Of a DNA stretch of 64,000 bases, positions 31,301 through 37,343 are shown one piece after another. Position 1 is the stretch's first letter; every line of letters starts with the position of its first letter. A program made the position numbers and the translations under genes. Below the pieces are notes generated by a model that worked only from the letters and a program-made list of their open reading frames with translations, was not told where the DNA came from and did no database searches. The stretch lies in NCBI GenBank assembly GCA_002811675.1, contig PDIM01010316.1, positions 126,153-190,152 on the forward strand, given 5' to 3'. The DNA is from Ichthyosporea sp. XGB-2017a. Its lineage: Eukaryota > Opisthokonta > Ichthyosporea.

Positions 31301-34192
31301 CTTAATACTGACTTTAGTCCAGCTATTGTGCGCTTACCAGAATCTTTTACTCAAGTCGATACCAGTATGGACCCACCTGTGGCTATAGTTGAATGCTCAG
31401 ACTGTGTTGTTAAAGCCGTGTCATTGTCTAACACCCTGAGCTACTCTTACCTTGCCTTTGCTAAAGATCATGGCGGAAAAGACTTCTATGCCATTGGCCG
31501 ACCGAATGGGTATGGATTGGAAGATAGTAATTTGTTCATCGGGCGAGGGCACGTGATAATAATCAGTCATAGCGACCAAAATGCCTTTTCCATTACTTCC
31601 CCTTGTGCTATGTCGTTCCGCGGAGATACATATCCAGCCAATATTCCTTTCAGTAGCACTTTGGATAGAGAAGAAAGCGTTATGCTATTATGTACTTCCA
31701 TTGGTGAAGACATTACAGGGGCACACATAATTTCTCTGCGTGAAGTCACTGTAATCAATGGTCATTCGTGTGCGGCATCGTCGTCGATTGAGGGATCATG
31801 TTCTGTGATAGCTGAGTTTTTACCTGCTGTCGAGAAATGGGGGTACACATATCCGTTAGCACCATTTAAGAGTAGATACGGTGGATATAATGTTCGAGTG
31901 ATGGCTCGAGCCGAGAATACTGTGGTTTCCACTAGCAATGGAGAGGTACAGTCTCTAAGCGGTCCCGGTAGTTATATTGATCTTGCAATAGAGACAAATG
32001 TCGGAGTTGTGATCTATTCAGATAAGCCGGTTTTGGTTATTCAAAACGCAAAAGATACTGAGAGCGATTTCTTCCTTGGCAGTACAGGGGCAAAAGGCGA
32101 TTCTTTACATATTTTGGTACCTAGCGTTTCATCTTATTTGCCTTTATTCCATGTATCGCCATTTGTGGGATTTAATAACTATGTATCTGTTATATGCGAG
32201 TCTGCAAAAGTTGAAAGTATAGCCTTTAGCTCGGGTCTGGGAGTGGACCCTTGGATAAAGATTGAGAACAGTTTATTTTCTTACAAGCTTTTTTCATTTG
32301 CCCAAACAGATCTAGTTGTTCAGATTTTATCGACTTCAGAAAGTCCATTTATGGTGTTCCACTATGCATTTAGTGATCATGACTCTATTGGACAACCCGC
32401 GAATTTATACTGGGAATCAATTGCTCCAAGTTCAGCGTCCATTGCTACTCCTACTCCTACGGCCACTGCTATCACCACAGAGTCTTCGTTAGCTCCAACA
32501 CCTGAAGAAGGCCTTACCCCGCATATAATGGCGTATGCCGGAACACATTTCATACTATCTGTTCCTGAGGGGGCCGATTCTCCACATATTCTTGATATTG
32601 AAATTTGCAACTTATACACCCACAACCTGGCAACGATCTCCCAGACGAGCAATGTGATTGAAGTGCAATTGGTATTTGAAGGCTGTATTACGCAACGCGT
32701 CGAAGTTTCTGATTTCGCATCAAGCAACGCCCCTTCTAAAAAGATAGTCGAGGTGGGCTGTGTGGAAAGATGCTCTGTCTCGGTCCGAGGAAAGATAGGA
32801 AATGCTTCATTGAATAATCGCGTGCTTCCGACAAATGCACTTGGCTCTGTATATCGCGTGGTAGGCGGAGATTCGGTAGAAAATGGCCCAAGTACTTCAG
32901 TTTCCATTTATTCCGAGACTGATGGTAAAATATTTGCTATTTTCCCTACTTCTGTCAAGCATAACGATACTATATTTGGGCCTTATACAGATATTGTGTT
33001 CGAGGCAGAGAAAGGGAATGTCTATAGCTTTGAAGGCTATGGGTCCGAAGGTACCTTCTCGGGGTCGTACGTAGAGTCTAATGGCACTGTTGGAGTTGAG
33101 GTGTTTAGCTACTGCTCTCAAACCACGTCTTGTATCTCCTTTAGTCACTCCATCCCCCCACTTTCTCAATGGGGAACTTCTTTTGCAATCGGACTGACGC
33201 ATGGTTATAGTGGACGCATCAAGCTGGTTACAAGCGGATCGACTGACATTCAGGTAAACGGAAACTATCTAATGTCTGTGGAAGATGAAGGCGCAGTAAT
33301 TGAGGTTTCAATGAATAGCACACTCCGCATGCTCGTGACGACTAGCTTACCATGCATTGTTTTGCTGGAGGTAACAGAAGAAAACTCTGGTAGATTATCT
33401 TCACTAATTGTTCCTCCTGTAGAACAATGGGATAATATGTATATGGTTAGGAGTCCAGACGACTCCCCAACAAGATTGGTTATCATAGGTAGCCAAAACA
33501 TTGATTTGCACATTGACATTACCGGAGCTGAAATAACACGTGAATGGCTACCTCTTTTAGGGACTTCATTGATATGGACAGAGGTTGACGTTCTAGCATC
33601 AACTGCGAGCCTGTTTCACAATCCCGAAAGTGAATTTATAGTATTCAGCTATTTTAGCAACAATGAGAGCTTTAATTCATCCGTGCAAAGCGCACGAAGA
33701 CTGCCCATTAATGGTCCCGAACCCGAGCCTATCATTGTAGATGATAGTGGAAGTCCAGGTGAGCCTCCCAAGACTTTATTTTTGCTCAACAGAATCCTTG
33801 ATATAGGTATTCGATGCCACGAGAGCTTCTGTTTAAAGAGTGAAAACCACGGAGAGTCGTGGGAGTATTTGGGACAAGAGGCTTTCAATATTGTTGGAAT
33901 ATCGGAGAAATACGGGATGATGTTTGCTCGAAATCGGTGGAGTGGGACCATATTGAAATCTCAGTTTTCTCCTGTTGAATGGACTGAGGGTTCAGAAACA
34001 TTTGAAGATATCCAAGTAGAGGGGGAGATTCAATATCCGTTGTATACATTTGGGGAGAAAACTTATAATCCAAATCCGGAGGATATTCATTGGGCAGAAA
34101 GTGGGGCAAAATGGTGGGCTACCGTCGAAGGTGTTTGTTGCTCCCCACCGCACAATTACAATATCATTAATGTCTCTGAGTGGGATGGGTAA
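19346..34192 (+). CDS. Giant secreted protein with ten IgGFc-binding (FCGBP N-terminal) units and a Ser/Thr stalk
   Basis: One uninterrupted frame of 14.8 kb encodes about 4,948 residues. Residues about 24-42 are a hydrophobic signal sequence after a basic start. Ten units of about 400-420 residues follow, each beginning with a YLVTFPLNY-like strand, with paired cysteines (VxCxxPC; GHSCSS; PCGE), a central YVAFPFAGRYSGY-like or FLMAPFVGG-like segment, and an end like YGWKxLASIG or FYSWGSYRSxG. Units start near 19481, 20846, 22120, 23400, 24690, 25970, 27255, 29866, 31170 and 32520. A Ser/Thr/Pro stalk of 55-residue repeats lies between units 7 and 8. The C-terminal 160 residues contain SENHGESW, like a BNR/sortilin motif. 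No membrane span or GPI-type tail is seen, so it is probably secreted. FCGBP-type domains occur in mucus and adhesive proteins; function here is inferred as extracellular coat or adhesion. An alternative ATG lies at 19361. Confidence 0.85.
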   Translation: MRQRLMFSERRIFSLRARPRKSWRLFLFVVLLIGIFSSAAAAFSSDAHHYLVTFPLNYQEDAKGKGLSIVLTGEGGAQVHGMGERPLNETVELVDGHRTVINVPTTYELKGTYGISNNAIAVTCESPCKVYANSLMKYSSYSYLALDRNHWGKHYVVLSMPNEKFSEKGKEQMFVGSLTLTAQQEDTRIVVVPSCNVSLPQESPDFENGEIHITLHKGESYYVQAADFDGLDLSGTLILASEPVAAFTGHSCSSVQRGAYCSSFAKQLTPTSKCGSEFLMTPFVGGVNGFSLKIVSLESNTNLQFSRGIDHTIPQAMGSLFLEFDDNQPLMMNSSKPIIAMQFAKGLQKQEKLNKDKLGDTLPLLLIPTKYFAREYDVFRLAKWDTKVSLIIHNDAKNSLVVNGVALLIEWVPVGDGKSVYGNFSITDIRRNSGPDRTFKIKSSDDSRFFSSFYSWGSYRSHGNIAGVDYGDVSMPSTTPVLPSPTATPQKAPAFVASGSQYYFVTFPLNYVKESRNKKLRIVLTGEGKAQVHGMGERPLNETVELVGGHRTVINVPTTYELKGTYGISNNAIAVTCESPCKVYANSLMKYSSYSYLAVNRNHWGKHYVVLSMPNEQFSERGRDQMFVGSLTLVARHDDTTIVIVPSCTVALPQEPPDFENGEIHITLHKGESYYVQAADFDGLDLSGTLILASEPVAAFTGHSCSSVQRGAYCSSFAKQLTPASKCGNEFLMAPFVGGVNGFSLKIVSLESNTNLQFSRGVDHTIPQAMGSLFLEFDDNQPLMMNSSKPIIAMQFAKGLQKQEKRGKDKLGDSLPLLLVPIKYFARKYDVFRLGKWDTKVALIIDNEAKNNLVVNGVTPSIQWMPMGDGKTVYGNFSIADVKGNSGPGTTFQIKTYKGSRFLASFYSWGSYQSIGNVAGIDYDGDAQHYLITFPLNYIRDAPGKRLSIALTGEGKAQIHGMGEIAFSETLELVYNQTAVIKVPSAYESQKIYGVSTNTIAVSCQNPCSVFPNSVMKYSSYGYLAIDRNHWGRHYVVLSMPNENFSEDGVEQMFVGSLTLIAQHDSTRIVVIPSCNVSLPEESPDFEDGKLHITLNMGESYLIQAADFDGLDLSGTWISASEPVAAFTGHSCSSLQSESYCSSFAKQLTPTSKCGNAFLMAPFAGGAEGFFLKIVTLQSNTSVQLSPGIAHTIEHARGSLFMQFEDNQPLVMASSKPIIAMQFAKGIPKQERESTNKLGDILPLLLIPTKYFAREYDVFRLTTWDTKVAMIIGNEAKNSVVVNGITPTIEWMPIGDDENVYGNFSIADIRGNSSPNATFHINTNTGLRFFVSFYSWGPYRSIGSVAGLDYDVTTVQYPNAYLVQPVLLDVEAGVSTDFQIRIQGDGGVLVEQLADGDLVCSDSLTEGAVTVCVVPISSPVAQSVLVGEPLQVLCQYPCEMEVLYADDKQPYAYDVPAAGEEGMVVTGESGLVGVNGTTQVLLVSGEDQPSTVTITPSVPVKLGDVVLPAGVAYTFTPEQGEVYTLKPVTAGDDMSGTLVRSESPVTVLTTQPCALATGTVEPCGESVRPVELNRAYGYDYVAFPFAGRYSGYTTKIVATEAETSVMLHNGTIVVLPDAGSFVEVEHSQADGAARVRADRPIAVVQFSKPSASDFNMGPSMGSKGDVLMVELTGNQQQLAEYEASAYTGFTNHFTVVARKTAAVPVVMLDGGAQTGVQWNDVDADYVYASFEVAPKAGAAPYTVTVQGGAEFGLYAYGWKALASIGGTSVGRNDSVTAFDIPEIEHPHSFIVLPVLYDVEAGVENTQFKVRIEGTTGGVLVETLAGGDVICTKTLSQGAVTVCEVPITATNAQAVLVGDALQVHCEEACTVEGFYDDDQHPYVYSPVEEWVTVGESMLAMGDHSLAGADGTAPAYLVAADDTANVTVVPSVPVKIGTDVLAAGVPFTFSPVRGVTYTMEPVTAGDDMSGTRVVSPTQAVSVFASQPCALGQEPCGEAIIAVKPTRLLGYDYIGFPFAGRYSGYTTKVVATAADTRVQLMNGTIVVLPSVGSFVELDYSQGAATRIYADQRIAVLQYSKPSASDFSLGPAEGSKGDVLMVALTGKHQQLAQYAQPLFAGYQNYFTVVARVGGAQTVLLDNVSAPNVQWNAVDDEFVYASIPVTPKADGSPYSVSVGNGLPFALYVYGWKPLASVGQAVGHKMNATQPEVPTVQYPNAYLVQPVLLDVEAGVSTDFQIRIQGDGGVLVEQLADGDLVCSDSLTEGAVTVCVVPISSPVAQSVLVGEPLQVLCQYPCEMEVLYADDKQPYAYDVPAAGEEGMVVTGESGLVGVNGTTQVLLVSGEDQPSTVTITPSVPVKLGDVVLPAGVAYTFTPEQGEVYTLKPVTAGDDMSGTLVRSESPVTVLTTQPCALATGTVEPCGESVRPVELNRAYGYDYVAFPFAGRYSGYTTKIVATEAETSVMLHNGTIVVLPDAGSFVEVEHSQADGAARVRADRPIAVVQFSKPSASDFNMGPSMGSKGDVLMVELTGNQQQLAEYEASAYTGFTNHFTVVARKTAAVPVVMLDGGAQTGVQWNDVDADYVYASFEVAPKAGAAPYTVTVQGGAEFGLYAYGWKALASIGNSGIVNNDANLTVPQMELNGIKDHIYIVYPVIFNVELGLYTDIHVSITGYGHIRVARIASDSTICESYFYESKTFVCDIPVQSLGQSDVVRGSPAVVLCDNHCSVEVLYMGNTNAYNYLPLSTTSSGHEHIILNGNSKTLGTNGNSETTLITWYDSVNVTVSSSINYTLNDEASPYGKVLAFTAFKGIPYTLKAVNGNDDMTGTSIFASSPVSVFTLQPCIKSLPALTCAESVRQLLPVEYWAYEYVAFPFAARYSGFVVKIVASESSTFLKLNNGTIVNFEAQGSSLEIPYEHDKAVRLRANNPINVIQMSKASTSDLELGPFFGSKGDVLLLPLLGTQQWIEEYYAPTYPGFTTYATLVAYVSDLPGIIIDDTLIGEVEWVDVDGLFAYTSIHLPQREDGRGYSIHMNETQFGLYVYGWKEFGSIGRPANRGIDTPFLPPIFSVPVPTSTPASLSTLNVATTLLPSPTVISSTGVPPISSSEPSLPLPSGSSEAGYSSSVSFSSVISSLDTEDIASTLMPSLTLISSTGVPPISSSEPSLPLPSGSSEAGYPSSLSFSSVISSLGTEDITSTLMPSLTLISSTGVTPISSSEPSLPLPSGSSEAGYSSGLSFSSVISSLGAEDITSTLMPSSTLISSTGVPPISSSEPSLPLPSGSSEAGYSSSLSFSSVISSLGTEDITSTLMPSSTLISSTGVPPISSSEPSLPLPSGSSEVGYSSSLSFSSDISSLGTEDITSTLMPSSTLISSTGVPPISSSEPSLPLPSGSSEVGYSSSLSFSSDISSLGTEDITSTLMPSPTLFSSTGVPPISSSLTSLPFASYSSEAEYSSNSLSFSSMSSFNAEVTPTLIPTPTYASSVDMSPISTSIFSTSVPYSSHSPPPSTITEAGHYSVSFYSKTVGLNEELSLKLWIAGAGQVSIRGKLDQMNEEYDLDLTTFVLHNIPSSYGVNSADQISEKAITIDCPKGCDVVGWASIGNLTYTYHPENLAHQLSSPSFVVGLLPSGSSKTADDCSFLLISASEKTSITIKPAVKVIINGIVLDAFSEVTFEIFENEVALVKLLEDNESSGFNGTEVNATHPVSVFTGGSCVDIETSDCPWVFIPVLSTKPVDRLTYYVAPLINVTKGYTLSILALGDVLLELSNGTTVELVAPSSHLTLDVDGEQAIEIESSLPISVVLLVSLDNSTSLSTGIISLPIIRAEDFVDRQYVFPLAGFSSYITIVSQHGDVVLELDGVEQYAEWNRDPSTSFYYAHMELSPKNSVEATLLQSSSPVGIYEYGWNLYSVYAMSLPAYRHIAEMPSSTISLPSISSSPVSTSIAHTSTYYIAFPLSGLAFDDTLEIHITGNGQASVRSNDPSLLEMEIMDLNTDFSPAIVRLPESFTQVDTSMDPPVAIVECSDCVVKAVSLSNTLSYSYLAFAKDHGGKDFYAIGRPNGYGLEDSNLFIGRGHVIIISHSDQNAFSITSPCAMSFRGDTYPANIPFSSTLDREESVMLLCTSIGEDITGAHIISLREVTVINGHSCAASSSIEGSCSVIAEFLPAVEKWGYTYPLAPFKSRYGGYNVRVMARAENTVVSTSNGEVQSLSGPGSYIDLAIETNVGVVIYSDKPVLVIQNAKDTESDFFLGSTGAKGDSLHILVPSVSSYLPLFHVSPFVGFNNYVSVICESAKVESIAFSSGLGVDPWIKIENSLFSYKLFSFAQTDLVVQILSTSESPFMVFHYAFSDHDSIGQPANLYWESIAPSSASIATPTPTATAITTESSLAPTPEEGLTPHIMAYAGTHFILSVPEGADSPHILDIEICNLYTHNLATISQTSNVIEVQLVFEGCITQRVEVSDFASSNAPSKKIVEVGCVERCSVSVRGKIGNASLNNRVLPTNALGSVYRVVGGDSVENGPSTSVSIYSETDGKIFAIFPTSVKHNDTIFGPYTDIVFEAEKGNVYSFEGYGSEGTFSGSYVESNGTVGVEVFSYCSQTTSCISFSHSIPPLSQWGTSFAIGLTHGYSGRIKLVTSGSTDIQVNGNYLMSVEDEGAVIEVSMNSTLRMLVTTSLPCIVLLEVTEENSGRLSSLIVPPVEQWDNMYMVRSPDDSPTRLVIIGSQNIDLHIDITGAEITREWLPLLGTSLIWTEVDVLASTASLFHNPESEFIVFSYFSNNESFNSSVQSARRLPINGPEPEPIIVDDSGSPGEPPKTLFLLNRILDIGIRCHESFCLKSENHGESWEYLGQEAFNIVGISEKYGMMFARNRWSGTILKSQFSPVEWTEGSETFEDIQVEGEIQYPLYTFGEKTYNPNPEDIHWAESGAKWWATVEGVCCSPPHNYNIINVSEWDG
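19481..22119 (+). repeat. Units 1 and 2 of the giant gene, close tandem copies (1,359-base offset)
   Basis: Units 1 and 2 share long stretches with few or no differences at an offset of 1,359 bases (453 codons), for example around 19570-19720 and 19980-20380, while other stretches differ clearly. Unit 3 (22120-23399) is a more diverged third copy. The patchy pattern suggests conversion or unequal exchange between units. Confidence 0.75.
23408..24636 (+). repeat. Duplicated block A, copy 1 (unit 4), apparently identical to copy 2
   Basis: This 1,229-base block appears to be the same base for base as 25973-27201, at an offset of 2,565 bases. I compared several lines directly, and the translations in more than one frame also agree. 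Identity begins at GTGCAGTATCCC and ends at GCCTCCAT. The block is distinctly richer in G+C than units 1-3 and 7-10. Confidence 0.85.
25973..27201 (+). repeat. Duplicated block A, copy 2 (unit 6)
   Basis: Second copy of the 1,229-base block. Unit 5 (about 24690-25930) lies between the copies and is related but diverged, so the arrangement is A-B-A. Right after 27201 the composition falls back to the A+T-richer style of the rest of the gene. Confidence 0.85.
28584..29738 (+). repeat. Seven tandem 165-base (55-residue) Ser/Thr/Pro stalk repeats
   Basis: The landmark GTGCCTCCAATCAG recurs with an exact 165-base period at 28634, 28799, 28964 (GTGACTCC variant), 29129, 29294, 29459 and 29624 (diverged). 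Each unit encodes about 55 residues rich in Ser, with PPISSSEPSLPLPSGSSE as its core. Copies 5 and 6 appear identical over most of their length. The segment is probably an extended, O-glycosylated spacer between FCGBP-type units 7 and 8, by analogy with mucin-like stalks. Confidence 0.9.
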
Positions 34193-34338
34193 AAGAAAAA
34201 GAAAAAGAAAAAGAAAAAGAAAAAAAGAAAAAGAAAAAGAAAAAGAAAAAGAAAAAGAAAAAGAAAAAGAAAAAGAAAAAGAAAAAGAAAAAGAAAAAGA
34301 AAAAGAAAAAGAAAAAGAAAAAGAAAAAGAAAAAGAAA
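34193..34338. repeat. (AAAAAG)n hexamer tract
   Basis: A nearly pure polypurine hexamer repeat of about 145 bases begins immediately after the stop codon of the giant gene. It lies in the 3' UTR or in an intergenic gap of 391 bases before the end of the PPR-like gene. Open frames inside it encode only Lys/Glu or Phe runs and are not genes. Confidence 0.9.
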
Positions 34339-34583
34339 GGAAGAAAAATGCAAAAAACATGATAAAGAACCAAAAAGATAATTAAAAAGGATGGAACTTT
34401 TATCTTCCGTGAAAGTGAACCAAGTTAGTTGTAGGGTTTATAGTCAAAGTTTCGCGGAAGTAAATAGTAATTAATAGCTTACAAACATGTTTTATGGTAC
34501 AGATATTTTAATGCACTTCCTTTAAAATCCATATTAACAATAAAATATATAATTCAAAACATAAATATCTTGGAATCTCAAAT
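34339..34583. other. Tail-to-tail gap, giant gene / PPR-like gene
   Basis: A+T-rich stretch with a TAGGGTTTA motif at 34432-34440 and AATAAA-like elements. It should contain both 3' ends. No gene is seen. Confidence 0.5.
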
Positions 34584-37343
34584 TTAGTCGTCATACCCTG
34601 CGCTCCTTTCTATTTGCTTAATTAAATCCTCATAGCACGCTTTCCACCAATCCCGAGCCATATGTCTGTGAGAGAATAGAAGGCAGTTATGTAACTGCAC
34701 GACGTCTTCCCTAACAGCATCAGACTCGCACACCCTTTTGCAAGCATCACTACAGACAAAGTTGCCTGGATCTTCCGTAAGAAAATATTCTCTTAGCAAA
34801 TTTCGAGCAATCTCTATGTCACCATTTTTGCACAGTCCTTCTATAATGCTATCAAACGCTAGTCTTCGAGACTCTTTCACGGCAAAATCGTCCTTATGAG
34901 TATTGAAGTAGTCTAAGGCCACTCCAAAGTTATCACCATCCTTGGACAAAGCGCTCAAATACCAAGCATCCGCATTTTTAATTGGGTTGCCTATAAACTC
35001 TTCAACACGACAGCCACTTTCAAACAAAAGATTATTGAAATGATATACACACTCTGCATTGAAGGTATCACTGTAGTTTACATATAGGTTTTTTGCAAGT
35101 ATAATTTCCTTGGTGATGAGGCAATTAGGAAGAATGGCTTCAATTAATTCCTCGTCAGCATTCAGCTTTCCGGCTTTCAGCAAGCCTACACAATCTGAAA
35201 GTATTTTTCTGGTGCTGAAGACAACTTCTCTACTTCTCATAAGTCCATACTCATTGACGTCACCAGATTTTCTCAAAAGCAGTTCAAAACTATTTTCCCC
35301 CAAGCTTTTACACTCTTCAACATCATTTTCAACAGGTTTTAAGGCCCCTTGCTCCCACACTACTTTAACATTTGAACTCAAATAAAAGTCTCCCGTTTCG
35401 TGGAGATACCGCGTGTGAGAGGCTGCCCTCAGAAGACACTCCATGTTTCTTTTCCTTTCATCAGAATTATCTCCGATTTTCTTTTGAATATAACCAAGTC
35501 GTTTATAAACCTTCATGGCGAGATCCAGTCTCCCACAACACCCATAAGACAGTATCATTTGTCTCAGAACTTTTGCACTCCTACGACTAAATGCAATTTC
35601 TGAACCAGCAGAGTCAAGTTGTCTCATAACGAAACCCAAATATACATCCCTTTTTTTAATTTCCAAAGCTAAGAGCATTCTTTTACTCATGGTATTCCCA
35701 TCCCCATTCCCCAAAATTTCAATTTCCTTTGAAAGAGCTCTAGGGCTTCGAGCCGCAGATGCCAATATTTCAAAAGTTCGCGCTCCCGCTTGCACGGAAT
35801 ATTCATCATATTTTCGAAAGAAAGTTCTGCATTCATCAAACATCTGTCGCTTAGAAAGAGAAAACAAAAAAGAATCGAAATGCACCGCCCTTGGGGCAAA
35901 GCCTGTTCCTCGAAATTTAGAAAACCAGTAATCAAACTCGTCTCCATCTTTGCAGACACTAAAAATTTCACTAAAAAAAGAGGCGGGCATATAACAGCAG
36001 TTTTTCAGCATATGCTTATCAATAGAGAAATCTAAAATGTTTTGCGCAGCAATTTTGTTTTCAGTTAAGTCGATCATTTCCATTTTTGCTTTACGGATAT
36101 CGCATTGGGTCTTCCCAATTTTCTCAAGCTGATATCCATTTAAACTATAGTCCTTTTCTTCTAGATACCTCAAAAACATATCTAATTTGCCGTAATTATA
36201 TGTAGCACGACAAAACTTAATTACATTCTCCACCACTTTTCTAGATGGGAGAATATTCTTTCTCATTATTTCATCAATGCAGTGGTTAACGCGATCAATG
36301 CGACAGGATTCCTGTTCCCTATACGCATTCGACAAAGAAAAGTGGCTCCAGAATGTGACATACCTTGACGATATAGAATGATCCCACCAAAATGCTCCAA
36401 ATGTACAACTACTGCTTTCCAAAAACAGTGAATAATTGCTTAGGAAATATCTTATATTCGAATTGGTTTCCGTTTCTAACAGTATTTGACAAAGATAAGG
36501 GTCACTTTTATCAACTGACAAGGCTCTTTCTAATATTCTTCTGGTAGTCCCATCAATGAACGAGGTCCCTTTCTCAATATCCTCTAGCAACTCAAATTGC
36601 TCAACAAACCGCAAAATAACTTTATCATCCACTACTACACCGGCAGCCAATAACCGTGACAAAAGTTCGACAGCAGATTGCTTCGTAAGTGAGGATACAG
36701 GTCGCCTAAAGTTCCTATCATTCAACTTCAAAACCATTTCATGAGGAACAAACAACTCTACGCCTTTATCATTGAGGCTTTGTTGAAGATCTAAAAGCTC
36801 CTTCAGAGCTACTATGCAACCAAAGAAGCACTCCTTTCTAATCAATGTAGCAAAGTATTCAATATAGACCTTATCTTGCACTGCCATTAACGCAGTAGAG
36901 GCTGCAAAATCTTTCGTTTCCACGCTTCGTAAGAGCATAGAATTAAACTGGCGCCGCAAAAGAGTTGCTCCTTTCACATCTTTCGTCATCCGGCAAGCCG
37001 TTATCATTTCCAAAATTGCATTTGGCGAAGGCAACCTGACATCAAATTTTTTTACGGCTGCCTCGAATTCGTATGCGAAAACATTTCGAGCCATTGAAAC
37101 TTCCGTGGCACCCTTTGCACCATCACCCTTACAAGGAGTAGAAGAACAGTGCAGGAATCTTTTAACGCTTCCAACATTCGCCGATGCAAACAGTAAGCGT
37201 CTTAAGCCTATGGGCGAAGAAGTTACACTACTACTTACACACTTATTTGTGGGCTCATAGAATAGAAAAGAAGTTCTCCTGCTGCAATTCCTGGCATGAC
37301 CAAAGCGTGCGACACACGAAACTGCTTTTTGAGACAACCACAT
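34584..37343 (-). CDS. Large helical-repeat protein, probably mitochondrial PPR-type
   Basis: A single-exon gene of 919 residues from the ATG at 37343. The N terminus is rich in Arg, Ser and Ala without acids, as in mitochondrial presequences. The body is almost all predicted helix. Several 35-residue-like helix pairs read like pentatricopeptide repeats, for instance YNYGKLDMFLRYLEEKDY, GRLDLAMKVYKRLGY and IEGLCKNGDIEIARNLLREY. No other domain is seen. PPR proteins bind organellar RNA and act in its processing, stability or translation. The repeats are degenerate, so the exact class and target are unknown. A TPR-like or other solenoid identity remains possible. The neighbour apicortin is divergent, with 1.95 kb between starts. 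Confidence 0.55.
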   Translation of the reverse strand: MWLSQKAVSCVARFGHARNCSRRTSFLFYEPTNKCVSSSVTSSPIGLRRLLFASANVGSVKRFLHCSSTPCKGDGAKGATEVSMARNVFAYEFEAAVKKFDVRLPSPNAILEMITACRMTKDVKGATLLRRQFNSMLLRSVETKDFAASTALMAVQDKVYIEYFATLIRKECFFGCIVALKELLDLQQSLNDKGVELFVPHEMVLKLNDRNFRRPVSSLTKQSAVELLSRLLAAGVVVDDKVILRFVEQFELLEDIEKGTSFIDGTTRRILERALSVDKSDPYLCQILLETETNSNIRYFLSNYSLFLESSSCTFGAFWWDHSISSRYVTFWSHFSLSNAYREQESCRIDRVNHCIDEIMRKNILPSRKVVENVIKFCRATYNYGKLDMFLRYLEEKDYSLNGYQLEKIGKTQCDIRKAKMEMIDLTENKIAAQNILDFSIDKHMLKNCCYMPASFFSEIFSVCKDGDEFDYWFSKFRGTGFAPRAVHFDSFLFSLSKRQMFDECRTFFRKYDEYSVQAGARTFEILASAARSPRALSKEIEILGNGDGNTMSKRMLLALEIKKRDVYLGFVMRQLDSAGSEIAFSRRSAKVLRQMILSYGCCGRLDLAMKVYKRLGYIQKKIGDNSDERKRNMECLLRAASHTRYLHETGDFYLSSNVKVVWEQGALKPVENDVEECKSLGENSFELLLRKSGDVNEYGLMRSREVVFSTRKILSDCVGLLKAGKLNADEELIEAILPNCLITKEIILAKNLYVNYSDTFNAECVYHFNNLLFESGCRVEEFIGNPIKNADAWYLSALSKDGDNFGVALDYFNTHKDDFAVKESRRLAFDSIIEGLCKNGDIEIARNLLREYFLTEDPGNFVCSDACKRVCESDAVREDVVQLHNCLLFSHRHMARDWWKACYEDLIKQIERSAGYDD

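Noticed and set aside
34050-34385. Open frames of Lys/Glu or Phe runs on both strands
   Set aside because: They are reading frames of the (AAAAAG)n tract and have no non-repeat content.
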